In this document: one piece after another, positions 50,130 to 60,790 of the stretch | Layout of the letters: every line of letters begins with the position of its first letter | Numbering within the stretch: the first letter of the stretch is position 1 | Assembly: GCF_003589595.1 (NCBI RefSeq) | Contig: NW_020655550.1 | Span: 906,796-970,795 of the forward strand | Origin: Hyposmocoma kahamanoa | Taxonomy: Eukaryota; Arthropoda; Insecta; Lepidoptera; Cosmopterigidae | DNA length: 64,000 bases | Direction: 5' to 3' | Translations under genes and position numbers: made by a program | The notes under the pieces: generated by a model | Databases searched by the model: none | What the model was told of the DNA's origin: nothing | The model's input: the letters and a program-made list of their open reading frames with translations, nothing else

Positions 50130-51410
50130 TAACTAATATGTATACTGTTGGTACTTAAAATAGGCGCATTGTCGTGGGACTGTAACAGCATATATAGTAT
50201 TAAAAGGTAGCAAACTAGCTACATGTCTCGGATACCTTATGGGTAAAAGTAACTTATCATCAAAAAGTTTGAAGTTCCTTACGAACTTATTAATGTCAAA
50301 ACAAAATATAACGTCACTATGACGTCATGTCAAATTATGAATATGCAAATTTATGTTGTATAAATACTTATTACGAGTGATGCCTAGGTTAGAGCAACAA
50401 GGGAGTGCACTTAGTATGAATTTACACCCACACTTTTCATGAATTCTCAAGAAAACGTCAATACTATTATTTATTCCTTTTTTACTAATGTGATTACTAT
50501 CTCCTATTATAAGTAAGATTGTTGTATATTTGTCAAAGTTGTAACCACTTAACAGTGTAATAATTTGAGTAAAAGTAGCTCCTGGATAGCAATAGTTGAC
50601 TACCCTTTGCTTTAAGTGGTTACTTAGATGGTGACCTAGTCCTACGCCTATTTTATCAGAAAAAAACTACCGTTCTATTGGATGGCCTGGTAGGAGTTCT
50701 AATAGTCTTGGTTGACTGTTGAGTGTGTCAAACTTCAACAGTTGTAGTGTAGCAGATACGTTTTCCTATAGCAACACTGAAATACGATGTCCGTACAGGT
50801 TGCGTTGATGATGTAGGTGATGGGTATGGAGTCTGATTTATCTCTACTGGATCATCGATTTCACTAAGCTCATCCTGAAGAAGGACTTAAGTCAGTTCTC
50901 TATACTCAGTACCCAGCTTTAAAAGCTCATTAGTTGCAGCTGAAAGTTCTTTTATGTGTTTCTGCGTAGAATATAGGTATTTAGTTCGCGATTGAAGATC
51001 TAACTCCAGATCTTACACTTGTTCGACTGTCTTCACCTTGTCCTTGTGTAAATTTAATTTTGCTGATTTTAGTTTCTTTAGTGTTCAATTTCTTTCTTAT
51101 CGTGTTCATTAATTTGGAAAATCTTGGGATTTGCGATTTAGTACTGCATTATTTACTGTTGCATTCCTGTCTCCCATGGCTAGTTCATCACGGAGTGAAA
51201 AGGTCGTTAGGTGGTCGTAGTTTCCGCTTTGTTCATGTAATGATGGAACTTCAGCATTTGATTCCATTACCTGTCTTTCAAGAAAACTGATACGGTCTAA
51301 GGCGTCTTCTTGTTGTTGGTGATTTTCTCGGAAGCTCTCTATAATTAATTCCTTTCGTTTATACTCTTTTTCTAAATTTTCACAAAATCATCAAATTTCA
51401 AAAAATTTCC
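50130..51410 (-). pseudogene. LINE ORF1 remnant with GDSN (SGNH-esterase-like) motif
   Basis: On the minus strand a charged, probably coiled-coil N-terminal stretch (RENHQQQEDALDRISFLERQ) is followed by LRDELAMGD. Later comes a long frame with LKQRVVNYCYPGATFTQII, the segment IGDSNHI (codons at about 50493-50510) and ILSALPC. A single in-frame TGA interrupts the latter frame, while stops and shifts separate the blocks. GDS-type motifs occur in ORF1 proteins of some LINE clades carrying SGNH-hydrolase-like domains; enzyme activity here is excluded by decay. Confidence 0.7.
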
Positions 51411-51420
51411 CTGTTAATAT

Positions 51421-52375
51421 CATACGTAAAATCTTGTTTTTAAGAATTTATATTATTTGCCCATACCCATTGTATTTAATATATACAAAGGGTTTTAATT
51501 TTATAAATACTTATTAATAACTATGTACTAGTTCATCAATCATAATTTGCATTCGAAAAGCGGTAATGCAATATTAATTTTATGAAGTTTATAATCTAAT
51601 TTATTATATGAATTTATTTGAATATCATACTCACACTTAATCCATTATTATTTCATTAAAACTATGTAGCAGTCACAATCAATTGAACATATACAAACTG
51701 TCTTACATCAATTTGTATAATTTCATACCGAGTAGTAAATACCAGTCATGGTTATTCGATATTGATATTCAAAATGCTATAAACGCCATTCGAATATTTC
51801 CTTAAATGTATTGAAAATGACGAATTAAGTATGATTAAGCGCTAACACGAAAATCATGAAGTGTGAATAACTTAACCATAACTTAATATTATCCATTGAA
51901 TTTTAAGATTTATAATCTTCAATGCCATGCACTCGTTGCCGAACATTTTAAACTGATAAATTAATTAACATTGACGATTTTTTGTATGCTAACTTTCGAA
52001 TAATATAGTACCTTTCTGAGTACTTCTAAAAACACAATTTGATACAAATGATGTTAAACAAATAGAAATAATTTATTTTATCAATCGTCGCATATTATCT
52101 GAAAATAAACGTTCTTTTCTAATCCAGTTTACCCTAAAGAATGCTGGAAAAAATGGAAATTTATATTTCCATATTTTCAATTTAAATAGAACTTGACTTG
52201 AGAAACGTAATCTAACAACTCGCTTTTATTGCCAGAGCTATGACTATTATTATATATGATTATATATTATGACTAACTTACCTATCTGCAAGTACAAAAG
52301 TTGACTAATTCTTCGCTGCTAGATAAAATATAATCTGATATGATTGTGATAACTAACAGAATATTTTCGAATCAG
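51421..52375. other. 3' end of the giant intron
   Basis: AT-rich, no repeat recognised; it ends with the CTAAC branch-point-like sequence and ATCAG acceptor of the bHLH exon. Confidence 0.5.
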
Positions 52376-52557
52376 GTTCGACCAAGGCAAATCGACGAAA
52401 GGCGCGAGCAAGCTCCGACGCGACCTCATCAACGCAGAGATCGCCAACCTGCGGGACCTGCTGCCCCTGCCGCCCTCCACCCGCCAGCGACTCTCGCAAC
52501 TGCAGCTCATGGCCCTTGTCTGCGTCTACGTCAGGAAATCCAACTACTTTCAACAAG
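52376..52557 (+). CDS. dysf: dysfusion bHLH-PAS transcription factor, coding exon 2 (bHLH domain)
   Basis: This 182-bp exon encodes residues 4-64 of the N-terminus of Dysfusion, the insect relative of vertebrate NPAS4. Seen: the peptide runs FDQGKSTKGASKLRRDLINA and onward. A basic/helix-1 block (about residues 9-35, KGASKLRRD, NLRDLLPL) is followed by a PPSTRQR loop and a helix 2 containing LSQLQLMALVCVYVRK and then SNYFQQ. Known of the family: these proteins pair with Tango/ARNT, bind DNA in the nucleus, and in Drosophila specify tracheal fusion cells and leg joints. The acceptor is ATCAG/G with a CTAAC branch-point-like sequence at 52353-52357; the donor is CAAG/gtttgt, phase 1. The exon is far more GC-rich than its surroundings. 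Unspliced, the frame meets TAA at 52350 without a Met, so an upstream exon is required. The PAS domains are outside the window. Confidence 0.94.
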
Positions 52558-54214
52558 GTTTGTCATTGCACACCCTTATGTTACATAACTTTGCATAGAA
52601 TCGAAGACAATATCAATATCGAGTCTACATGCTGGATTATTTCTTTCATTTCCTGGTGAGACATTAAACTTATCTTTGATGGTACCATTGCAATATATAG
52701 TTTCATATTTCTAGCGAGAGCATATTTATTTAAAACTACATTAACGATACCTGCACACCCATAACCCGTATTATGATTCATTACAACTTGCACCCTGACA
52801 CCGGCTGCCAGTCCATAACACTAACAAACCTCATGCGTATGTATCTAATACGCATGCGGGATGCGCTGTCATCACGCCTCTCGCCCATAGCGTTAAATAG
52901 GATAAGCGTCGGATAATTAGATGTCTACCATTTGCATATCTACTACTATGGCACACCGACTATTTTCAAGGCACAAAAAATCGTATAGTAAGTAAACCAG
53001 AATCAGTCATTATTGATTTATTTAATTTCTACTACGCTATGTATATTTATAATTGATATGTACAATAATTTTCATCAGTCCATGTATGCCTACATCTGGA
53101 CTACGTGGATCATAGGTACAAAGTTATTTACTTAATTATATTTATATAATCGCTTCAACAATATATTTTTATGATCGTTTTATGTCATAAAAAACCTTTC
53201 GATATTAAAAATCTTGCACTGACCTTTATTACTAACCAATTCGTCTAGTATCGGTCATTTAGTAGTATTCTTTCCTTCAAGCTCAATTTAGCGTATTACG
53301 ACAAGGTCGAATTTCACGTGAACACAGGCGCGCATGCATGCGAACCACACGCTCTACCGCCTTGAAAGCAATGCACCCACAAAAATCAATAATTACATAA
53401 CAAAATCGATGTTCTCACGATCTTAACAACAGTTAGGTAGATGACGCTACTGTTGGCCGTAAAAAACTGTAGAGTTTCGGTTTTGATAGGAAAATTAGAG
53501 AAAATTAGCGAGCCGAGCTCCGGCTACCGACTGATGGTTATTGGCCCTAATGGTGCCTGCAGGGAATCGAACCCGAGTCGGGTTGTGTCACGCCCGCATC
53601 GCACGCCATCCTCCGCCGGGGGTTCACATGGATGAGGAAATACCATCAATCTCATGACGCTTCTGAACGGACAGATACTCGTTTCATATTAAACATACTT
53701 ACTACCTAGTGATTGATAACATTTAATCAGCGTTTATTACAATATGCACATTTTTAAATGTTTGTTTCTAAATATCATTTTGTACGTCCTTTTCACTGAC
53801 AAGACTTTTTGATTCAGGTAACAAATAAACAAAATTTAAACGGAAATGTTGTCTATAACGTATAATATATAGAATGTAAAAACCTTCTATGTCACTTTTT
53901 AAACATTATGCGACTAAAAACATTCGTAAATAAAATCATAATGGCTTGTGAATCTATCCTATGCGCTTAAGCCAACATTCCCTCGGAGTACCGAATAACC
54001 CGCCGTATCGCACGATACCCTTCAACTAACGTCCTTATTCTAGACAACGAAAGCTGTACTCTCAAATGAAACCCATGAAATCTGTACGAACTACATAGTA
54101 GATATCTATGTAGTTACTTTCATCATATGATGTCAAGAAAATGTTGATACTAGGCAATCTTCAGTTAATGTAAATAATAAATAATAATAAAGCTAACAAT
54201 AAATAAATAAATAT
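52558..54214 (+). other. Start of dysf intron after the bHLH exon
   Basis: It begins gtttgt. No PAS-coding exon was found on + from here to 64000. Small palindromes lie at about 52832-52857 and 54089-54115. Confidence 0.5.
53510..53640 (-). repeat. tRNA-like, GC-rich insertion candidate
   Basis: GCAGGGAATCGAACCCGAGT is an inverted B box; the flanking sequence is GC-rich and CpG-rich unlike the surrounding intron. It may be a SINE head; no second copy was found here. It is not a PAS exon of dysf: the frames do not read as PAS sequence. Confidence 0.3.
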
Positions 54215-54300
54215 TAATACAACATAGTCATTATAACAAACTAGTGCAGTAATTTCACATAAAAATAATTGATTATCAACTCAATTAAGATTTAAATAAA
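54215..54300 (+). repeat. SINE family B fragment (3' end)
   Basis: CATTATAACAAACTAGTGCA, GTAATTTCACATAAAAATAA and TTGATTATCAACTCAATTAA match the 3' end of the 30.7-kb copy. It directly precedes a family A copy. Confidence 0.6.
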
Positions 54301-54319
54301 TACCAAAAAATGGTTTTTG

Positions 54320-54635
54320 AAAGTACTGCCATCTAACCTATTTCTGCCGCCAAGTAGTAATATGAGCATTACTGCTTTCCGATTTGGAAAGATAAGAGTG
54401 CTGGTGAAATTACAGCACATGGGACTTGTCAAATTATGTCACAGTCGCAGTGGCAGTAATTTGCTTTACCTATGTGTAATTTATTATACCTATGGAATAA
54501 ATTATTGACTTTGAGTTGTAGTGCCCCTAAGTACGTTGCGATTTAAAGCTCTAAATGGCACTGCAACTGTTATGGATAAGCGCATCTCGCTTACCAATAG
54601 GAAAGCGACTTGTTTGTCCCGTCCATGGGAATTAA
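54320..54635 (+). mobile_element. Family A retroposon copy with a 62-bp LINE-end insert
   Basis: It is colinear from AAGTACTGCCATCTAACC to about TTTGTCCCGTCC. At 54459-54520 it is interrupted by ~62 bp ending ACCTATGGAATAAATTATTG and ACTTTGAG. AGT on both sides is a candidate target duplication. The A-rich tail is lost. Confidence 0.7.
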
Positions 54636-54680
54636 TTACCTATACAAAAATAACAAAAGACGGAAAAGATGGTAAAATAG

Positions 54681-54722
54681 AAAATCAAATAGATATATAT
54701 TTATGTATATCTATTTGATTTT
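54681..54722. repeat. 17-bp perfect hairpin, AT-rich
   Basis: AAAATCAAATAGATATA pairs with TATATCTATTTGATTTT around an 8-nt loop. It lies between a family A copy and the 590-bp TIR element. Confidence 0.6.
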
Positions 54723-54880
54723 ATTTAATTTATATATATTTATTTGAATATTTTGGTTAACCGCAGATTTAAAAACAGTATTTTATACATAAAACTTAAC
54801 CCGGAGCAGATATTGCATTGGACCAGAAACCTGTCGTAGCGGAAGTCAAACTGAAACAAAAAGTTGTAAGAAAGCTGTAA

Positions 54881-55470
54881 CGGTCTACGCACACGACGTA
54901 TTTTATACGCGCAGACGACGTGCATAGGACGCGCTGACGACGCGCTGATGACGCGTGTTATATGATTCAAACGAGATTCAGTCGTAGCCAGTAAACCCAT
55001 GCACACTTTCACAAATTCATACGTGTATCGCGCATTTTGATAAAAGATAGATTTAATTTTAGTTTTGATTATTAATTTCAATTAATTATTTAAATGAAGC
55101 AACTACATGAAATTCTAAGTATAAACTCCAGTGGAGTACATAAGCTTCTTGCTTGCAATGCGATGTTTGCGTGCTTTTGAATCGATTCTCTACAACGCAT
55201 CTGCGGCGCGCATACGCACAGAAGACTGGCGTATACGCGCGTATGACGCGCGTTTACGGTGCCATAATAATATGGCGCGGTGGCGTGAGTGCGCACCCCT
55301 CCCCTGCTCCTTTCCTCAGTCTTGCAACGCGATGTTTGATTCTCGTTTGAATCGATACAAACGCAACAATCTGCTTTTCGAACATCTTCGATGCCGTCAA
55401 CGATCAAAGCGCGTACTTGAAACGCGCTTTGAACGTCTGCGTGTATAAAATACGCCATGTGTGTAGGCCC
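54881..55470. mobile_element. 590-bp TIR element, PIF/Harbinger-like MITE candidate
   Basis: The ends form ~36-bp imperfect inverted repeats: GGTCTACGCACACGACGTAT at 54882 and, inverted from 55469, GGCCTACACACATGGCGTAT, both continuing into TTTATACxCGCAGACG. TAA flanks both sides (54878-54880, 55471-55473), fitting the 3-bp TWA duplications of PIF/Harbinger. The interior is CpG-rich with CGCGC/ACGCG stretches and an internal direct repeat (about 55150-55200 and 55321-55370). No transposase is seen; the 105- and 129-codon ORFs inside match nothing I know. Confidence 0.75.
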
Positions 55471-55834
55471 TAAGGTCAATATTAGACATGACCTAAATTA
55501 ATGATTCCCATAAGAGAGCAATGATAAGATCTCCCACTCAGTAGTTTCCTGAAAAAAATTATATAAGTCACCGAAGAGGATGTGACCAAAACTACAAAAA
55601 TTCCGTCATGGAGGCGGAACACAACAACACAACAGCTCAAAAGGACACCATTTTGTACAAAATCTTGAATGACGGATGACATTTTAGATCTGTAAGATGA
55701 CAGAAGGAAGTGGAAATGTGTAATGATCGCAAGGACAAAGAACTGCATGACACCATAAAGATTGAAATCAAGAACGCCAGAAATTGAATCCTAATGCACA
55801 ATAATCTATTGGTACTGGTTATAAGATTGAAACT

Positions 55835-56600
55835 CTAAAAATAGTAAAACGCCGGGACCTGATAAAGTTATGGTAGAGGTTGTTAAACTCATCAAAGATG
55901 ATAATCTCTTTATACTGCTTAACCTTTTCAACCAAATATGTGTAACCAGCATCATAGCACAGCAATGGCTTGTATCACTTATAAAATAACTAAATAAATA
56001 AACATCTGAAATTGTCACAGAAACTGCTCGATGTGGTCGATTAAATGTATGACATGGATACATGATAAAGGGTTTACACATCAACATTGCAAAGACCGAA
56101 TACTTGTTGATCACGAAGAAGCCACCAATCAACTTAAAGCTATTTGTTGGGACTGAAGTAGTGGAAAAGATCAATAAGTTCAAGTATTTAATAAACTTAG
56201 ATGAATGAAAGTGGAGATCATGCTCAAGAGATCAAAGTCCGCATCGAAATGGCTAGTTCCAATTTTAACTTTTGACGTGTGGATTTACTATTTATTTGTA
56301 TTTTGAAAATCTCATGCCGTGAACGGGTTACAAATGAAGCTAAAGAAAAAAGTGTAGCTTATGAACACCGTTGAACGTAGCAAGATGTCGTACTTCGGTC
56401 ACGTTATGACAAACAACAAGTACAAATTACTTTAGTTTCTCATCCATCAAAATCACTGAAAAACACAGTAAAAGGCGGCACTCCTTAAAGAATTTGAGAG
56501 AATGGTTCGGCTGCAGTACCACCTCGCTCTTTAAAGCACCAGCCTCTAAAGCCAGTATTGAAACTATTTTATCCAACCTCCGATGGAAGATGAACCCCAG
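55835..56600 (+). pseudogene. Decayed LINE RT (RTE-like) remnant
   Basis: Plus-strand blocks read SKTPGPDKVMVEVVKLIKDD, LFNQICVTSIIAQQWLVSLI, then GLHINIAKTEYLLITKKPP, NKFKYLINLDE, later MSYFGHVMTNNKYKLL and SLKNLREWFGCSTTSLF. They are in the order of a LINE RT and C-terminal region, broken by stops and shifts. The FADD-containing middle is missing, so there is an internal deletion. It directly follows the TIR element at 54881-55470. Confidence 0.75.
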
Positions 56601-57889
56601 GGAGAAGAAGAACCAATGTATTATATTCCTTGAAAACATTTGTAATCTTATTTCAAGTAATACGAATTTACGTGTAAATCCGGTGAAGCAGAAAAAAATT
56701 AATACCAAAATTACTTAAAGTGACCATTTGAAACAATTTTGCAATGTTCAATTTCTCCTTAAGGCGAATTTCAGGCGCCACATTGTTGCAGCGATACAGA
56801 ATAGAGGGTTGTCTCGATAAACGCGCGATTGTCCAAGGATCGTGGGAAACGCAGTTTGCATATGATTTCGCCGAGGCATTTGCCTCTCAATGATGCCTCT
56901 TTCAGCTTCCAATAGTTCTTAGCCATTGTTGTTTTATTACCACCGGGGTCAGATAAACTTGTCACGTTTGAGCTACCGGACAATTGATGCCTGTGAATCA
57001 ATTTTACCAAATAGGAATTTCATCTGACGCAACACAATGTTTTACGTTTTACAACACCGTAAGCAAACGCTGATCATAGTTGCAGCAGACACAATTTTGA
57101 AGATTAGTGGTTGCCTATCATTTGTTTTACTGCTCGTAAAATTTCAAATAAATCAAATTTTAATACAAAGTTGGTTTATAAAGTTAAACCTACATACTAC
57201 AGAAGTAAATGTATATTTTCTATAATTTTATTACAAGCATATCGATTTAACGACAGTCGTCGACTGAGCAGTGAGTGTCTGACGGGTTGCATGCTGCGGA
57301 CGGCATTCGGTCAATCCATGCAATTCCCAATGTTATCGGTCTAAATGCTGAAATTACAGGCGGGGCGAAGTGGAATTAGCGAGCACGCACAACCGTGTGG
57401 TATGGTATTTTCTCAACAATTTTTGCATACCACCATGGGAACTATCGGACGTATGCAGCTTCATTCTACTGGTTAATTAAGTTGTAAGTGGCGGATTCGT
57501 AATGTGCATGCATTGTGTCGATATTGTTGTGATTCACGGACCCATCTCGATCTTCAATAGTAGCCTTGAAGACGACCTCACTTTACTTTTGATTATAGGG
57601 TCTCTAATTGGAACAAAATTTAGATATCGTGTGTTTAAAAATTTAACTACTTTTTGTTGCTTTTAAATAAAAAGTTTTTTTCTAACGACTAACGCACAAA
57701 AGTAAGTAATTGACGTAGTTTGTGATACTGACATAGTATTTTATTTTAATACTCAGTACATTACACTAACACGGGTAGCATAAGCTAAAAGTCTGTTTAC
57801 CAGCCCTTCTATTGCTAGAAACTTTTCGAAAACATGTGAAGTTCTTAACTACGGCTTAAAGCCTTCGTAAATCTGTACTAGTCTATACT
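56601..57889. other. Intronic stretch, nothing recognised
   Basis: Short ORFs only. Some sequence near 56600-56720 may extend the LINE remnant. Confidence 0.45.
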
Positions 57890-58145
57890 AATATTATTCA
57901 TGCGAAAGTAACTCTGTCTGTTACGTTTTCACGCCTAAACTGCAGAACCAATATTGATGAATTTTGGTATAAAGATAATAATAACGCAAACACCCAACAT
58001 AAGGACATACAACAACATAAAGACAACATAAAGATAGGTGGGACCTAGGAAAAGGACACACGCTATTTTTTGTCACAAACATAAATATGTAAAATAGAGG
58101 ATGAAAGTTTGTATGGAGAACCAATAAAACTATTAAAATTAGTAT
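57890..58145 (-). repeat. Inverted copy of the 24907 repeat
   Basis: The reverse complement has ATTGGTTCTCCATACAAACT, GTGTCCTTTTCCTAGGTCCC, TACCAAAATTCATCAATATT and GAAAACGTAACAGACAGAGT, in the same order as 24907-25125. It carries an extra ACAACAT-rich stretch in the middle. Confidence 0.6.
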
Positions 58146-58710
58146 AGCACAGTAGGCTACACGAAGTACTTACACTACGCAGACGAATAATTTAGATCCC
58201 TAAGCACAATTATCGATCAGCAATTTTATTTTCTATTATATAACATTACTGATACATACAGAATAGCATTTGAGCTTCGCCACAGAAACTTATAAAGAAA
58301 TAATTTCCTTTTTGTCTAAACAAGAAACCAACAACCATTTATTCCATTATTCAATCATCACTAAGATAGTATGTTTACTCTATGTGCCTACAATCACCTC
58401 ACTTTACCCCGACTCTAGGTATCTTTGCGCAATTATCACGCAAATCTTCTTGTTTCTATTGCTCATGTAATTGGTTAGATTTACCGACAAATTAGTACTA
58501 TTACGGCGCCAAAGATTTTTCACATAAAACCTGTATATTCAAGTGTGCAATTGTACATGTATAATAATAATATAAGATGTTTATATTCCGTGAAACGTTT
58601 ACTAAATATTTCAAATTTGTTGACATGTACCGACGCGCACTAGGTCCAAGATAGGTTTCTTTCTCAATGGATGGGATGATGATGAAGAAAATGTAACTTG
58701 TAAAAATTAC

Positions 58711-58942
58711 CCGTGCCCGTATATTTATACGTCACACGGGTGGGCACGGGTCTCCTCTCAGGCGGAGGTTTAGGTAATAGTACGCCACCCTGGCTCAATG
58801 CGGGTTAGGTATTTGACGCGTTTAGCGAGCGTCTTCGACTTGCAGGTTTATTCCTTCACCGAAAAGCTCAGACAACTCATAGGTGCGAGGATTGGAATCC
58901 CCGGCCTCTGCTTGAGAGGCGGTAGGTTAAACAATTAGACTC
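58711..58942 (-). mobile_element. tRNA-derived SINE copy (same family as 17237)
   Basis: The reverse complement carries GTCTAATTGTTTAACCTACC, a degenerate B box (GGATTCCAATCC), GGTGAAGGAATAAACCTGCA, GCATTGAGCCAGGG and GAGAGGAGACCCGTGCCCAC. A GATGAT repeat (58676-58684) beyond the left end may be its displaced tail. Confidence 0.7.
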
Positions 58943-60489
58943 ACGACTTACACATATTCTTAAATATTATCAATATACGGATATTAAAAATGGCATGTCT
59001 TTAAATGATCATTTTAAATTTGCAAAAGCAGCAGGCAAACAAATCTAAACGGTCATCTTTTTTAATGATTGATCCTCTTTCTCTGGGAAATAATAAAATA
59101 AATTGTAACACACGATATTTTAATCTGTTCTAAGCTACGCAAAAAATGTTTGATTTGTATAAATTAACGTTAATAGTTTTATTTTGGGCCCCAAAACTAA
59201 GAACAAATGAGAATTAAAAATAAAATTTAGATACTTATTTTTAAAAGTAAGTAAATGTTGATTATATTTGTACATTAATAATATATTAATTATAATTTAA
59301 TTTGACCTGAAAGCATGTTCGGAAACGCAAGCAAATCGGCTTCTGGCCGGCAGCTGCCGCGGTATCACCACTCGCGTTGCTCGCTCGGCTCGTGCTGCTT
59401 TTTCATATACATTAGTAGTACTAACCAAACCTATAGAATGGATGGCGTAACTAAGCAACCAAGTTTTATTAGGAGATCAATATAAAAAGATATACTGGTT
59501 ACAAATGTCGTCAATCGTTAAAAGAAAAGACTAATAAAAAAAGAGGATCAAATATTATTTTTGAATACCAAATATTAATTTAGTATACTTAAACATAATA
59601 ATAGAGTTACATTGAATACAATTCATTTAAAATTATCTAGTTCATTATTAATTATATCCGTAGATCAACTAATATAGACGGAATAATTAATATACATATT
59701 AAAAAAAGAATATATCGTTTATTTAAAAAGTGCACAATTACAATAGATCAATTATTTCTTTGAGGATCAAATAATATTATCCCATTGAAAATGAAGCAAT
59801 TTTTTCGAATCGAAAACCTCGCACATACCACTTTATTTGTTTAATAAAACAAACCAACGTTTCGGGCTATTTGCAGATGTAATCGGTGACCGAAAGAGTA
59901 AATTCGCTAACTGACGTTTTATTTCCAATGCGCAGCAATCGCGAAAACTTAAGAGCTCGATATTTTAACTATACAGAATTTACTATTAATTACATTACAT
60001 TATTACGGATTGTTTAACAAGTTGATACATCTCATGAAACATCCCGTTTATTGAAGAAGAAATCATTTATACCCATCTAACGAAGTCATTAAAACATATG
60101 CTTATAGTAAACTTTAACTAGCACTTAACCTATCAACAGTTTAGCACTCTGCGCGTACGTTTAAATAAGTATAAATTATGTACGTATGCGTACAAACGTT
60201 AATCCAATTAGTGACTATAGTGGTGTGTCACATTAGCATTAATTTAAATTTTAGATCAGGCAGCAAATTACTTCAGTAACTAGATACACAGAACTTGGCG
60301 ACAGGTGCTTTGCAGATAAATGCGATCCCAATGGTAACCTACCGCAACATCGTGTTATTTCTTTCTATATACAAAAAATATGAATAAGTAATGACCTTTG
60401 ATAATTCTATTGTTGTTTGTTTATTGACTTTATTCTATATTGTATTTTTTTATTTACACTTTTTCTTTTCTTCGTGTGCAATTTCATGA
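58943..60489. other. AT-rich stretch with a small GC-rich patch
   Basis: About 59325-59400 is GC-rich (GGCCGGCAGCTGCCGCGG region) with no ORF; possibly regulatory. The rest is very AT-rich apart from the SINE fragment at 59855. Confidence 0.4.
59855..59975 (-). repeat. SINE fragment, AAACGTTGGTTTGTTT family
   Basis: AAACAAACCAACGTTTCGGG is followed by TTTTATTTCCAATGCGCAG and CAATCGCGAAAACTTAAGAG, then CTCGATAT, colinear with 19124-19300. The tRNA-like head is missing. Confidence 0.55.
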
Positions 60490-60790
60490 ATGGACGGTTC
60501 CATAAGTGATCTGTGGTGTAGGCAAATCGTCTTTCAAACGTCAAGATTGTTTTGTTGTGATTGATTTGTTTATTGTCATCCCTACGCATTTCGTGGCCAT
60601 ACCAACCTAATAGGTTTTCTTTTAGTTTGTGCCACTTTAAATGTCCTTCGAATAAACTCATTTCTAATTTTATCTAACAGGATAATGCCTTCTGACCACC
60701 TTAGCATGTGCATTTGGGTGCCTTGGGTACGGTGTTCATCCGTTTCGTGGACATTCTGTGGCCAGAGTCAGTGTCTAAAATTCTCATTAA
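60490..60790 (-). pseudogene. LINE RT C-terminal fragment
   Basis: On the minus strand QMHMLRWSEGIILLDKIRNE and FIRRTFKVAQTK are followed, one frame over, by KLKENLLGWYGHEMRRDD. This matches the MLRW...RIRNEYIRG...RLRWYGHVMRR C-terminal signature common in insect LINE polyproteins. A frameshift separates the blocks. The sequence to its right (60700-60900, ORF ending PKAPKCTC) is probably more of the same element but not recognisable. Confidence 0.65.

Larger units (their letters stand above)
47405..51420 (-). mobile_element. Decayed near-full-length Jockey-like LINE
   Basis: Reading leftwards on the minus strand: an ORF1 remnant (51410 to ~50130), an endonuclease remnant (~50060-49600), an RT remnant (~48860-48300) and the RT C-terminal part (48306-47805). 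Then come an inserted family A retroposon and a 3' UTR ending CTATGGAATAAATGATT plus GACTTT repeats at about 47405-47440. Multiple frameshifts, stops and an internal RT deletion mark it as dead. The order ORF1-EN-RT-3'UTR is preserved across ~4 kb. The RT C-terminus (QWFPHISSLASRLSSAAFAV, LTDVSTTRLVYFSYFH) resembles Jockey-clade lepidopteran elements as I remember them. Confidence 0.85.
20432..52375 (+). other. dysf: Giant first coding intron of dysf (about 31.9 kb)
   Basis: The intron begins gtaaca after the start-codon exon and ends ATCAG before the bHLH exon, with a CTAAC branch-point-like sequence 19-23 bases upstream of the acceptor. No host coding exon on + was found inside. It is filled with retroposons on both strands, one RT ORF, a minisatellite and several hairpins. 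Long first introns in developmental regulators often hold enhancers; the ACGTG/TCGTG cluster at 26650-26850 is the best visible candidate. Confidence 0.75.

Noticed and set aside
52353..52556. Minus-strand 67-codon ORF opposite the bHLH exon
   Set aside because: Shadow of the GC-rich coding exon; no start or splice context of its own.
53441..53635. Possible dysf PAS exon in a GC-richer patch
   Set aside because: The translation has no PAS-like sequence and the patch contains an inverted Pol III B box, so a SINE head is more likely.
55090..55479. 105- and 129-codon ORFs on both strands
   Set aside because: They lie inside the 590-bp TIR element and arise from its CpG-rich, stop-poor interior.
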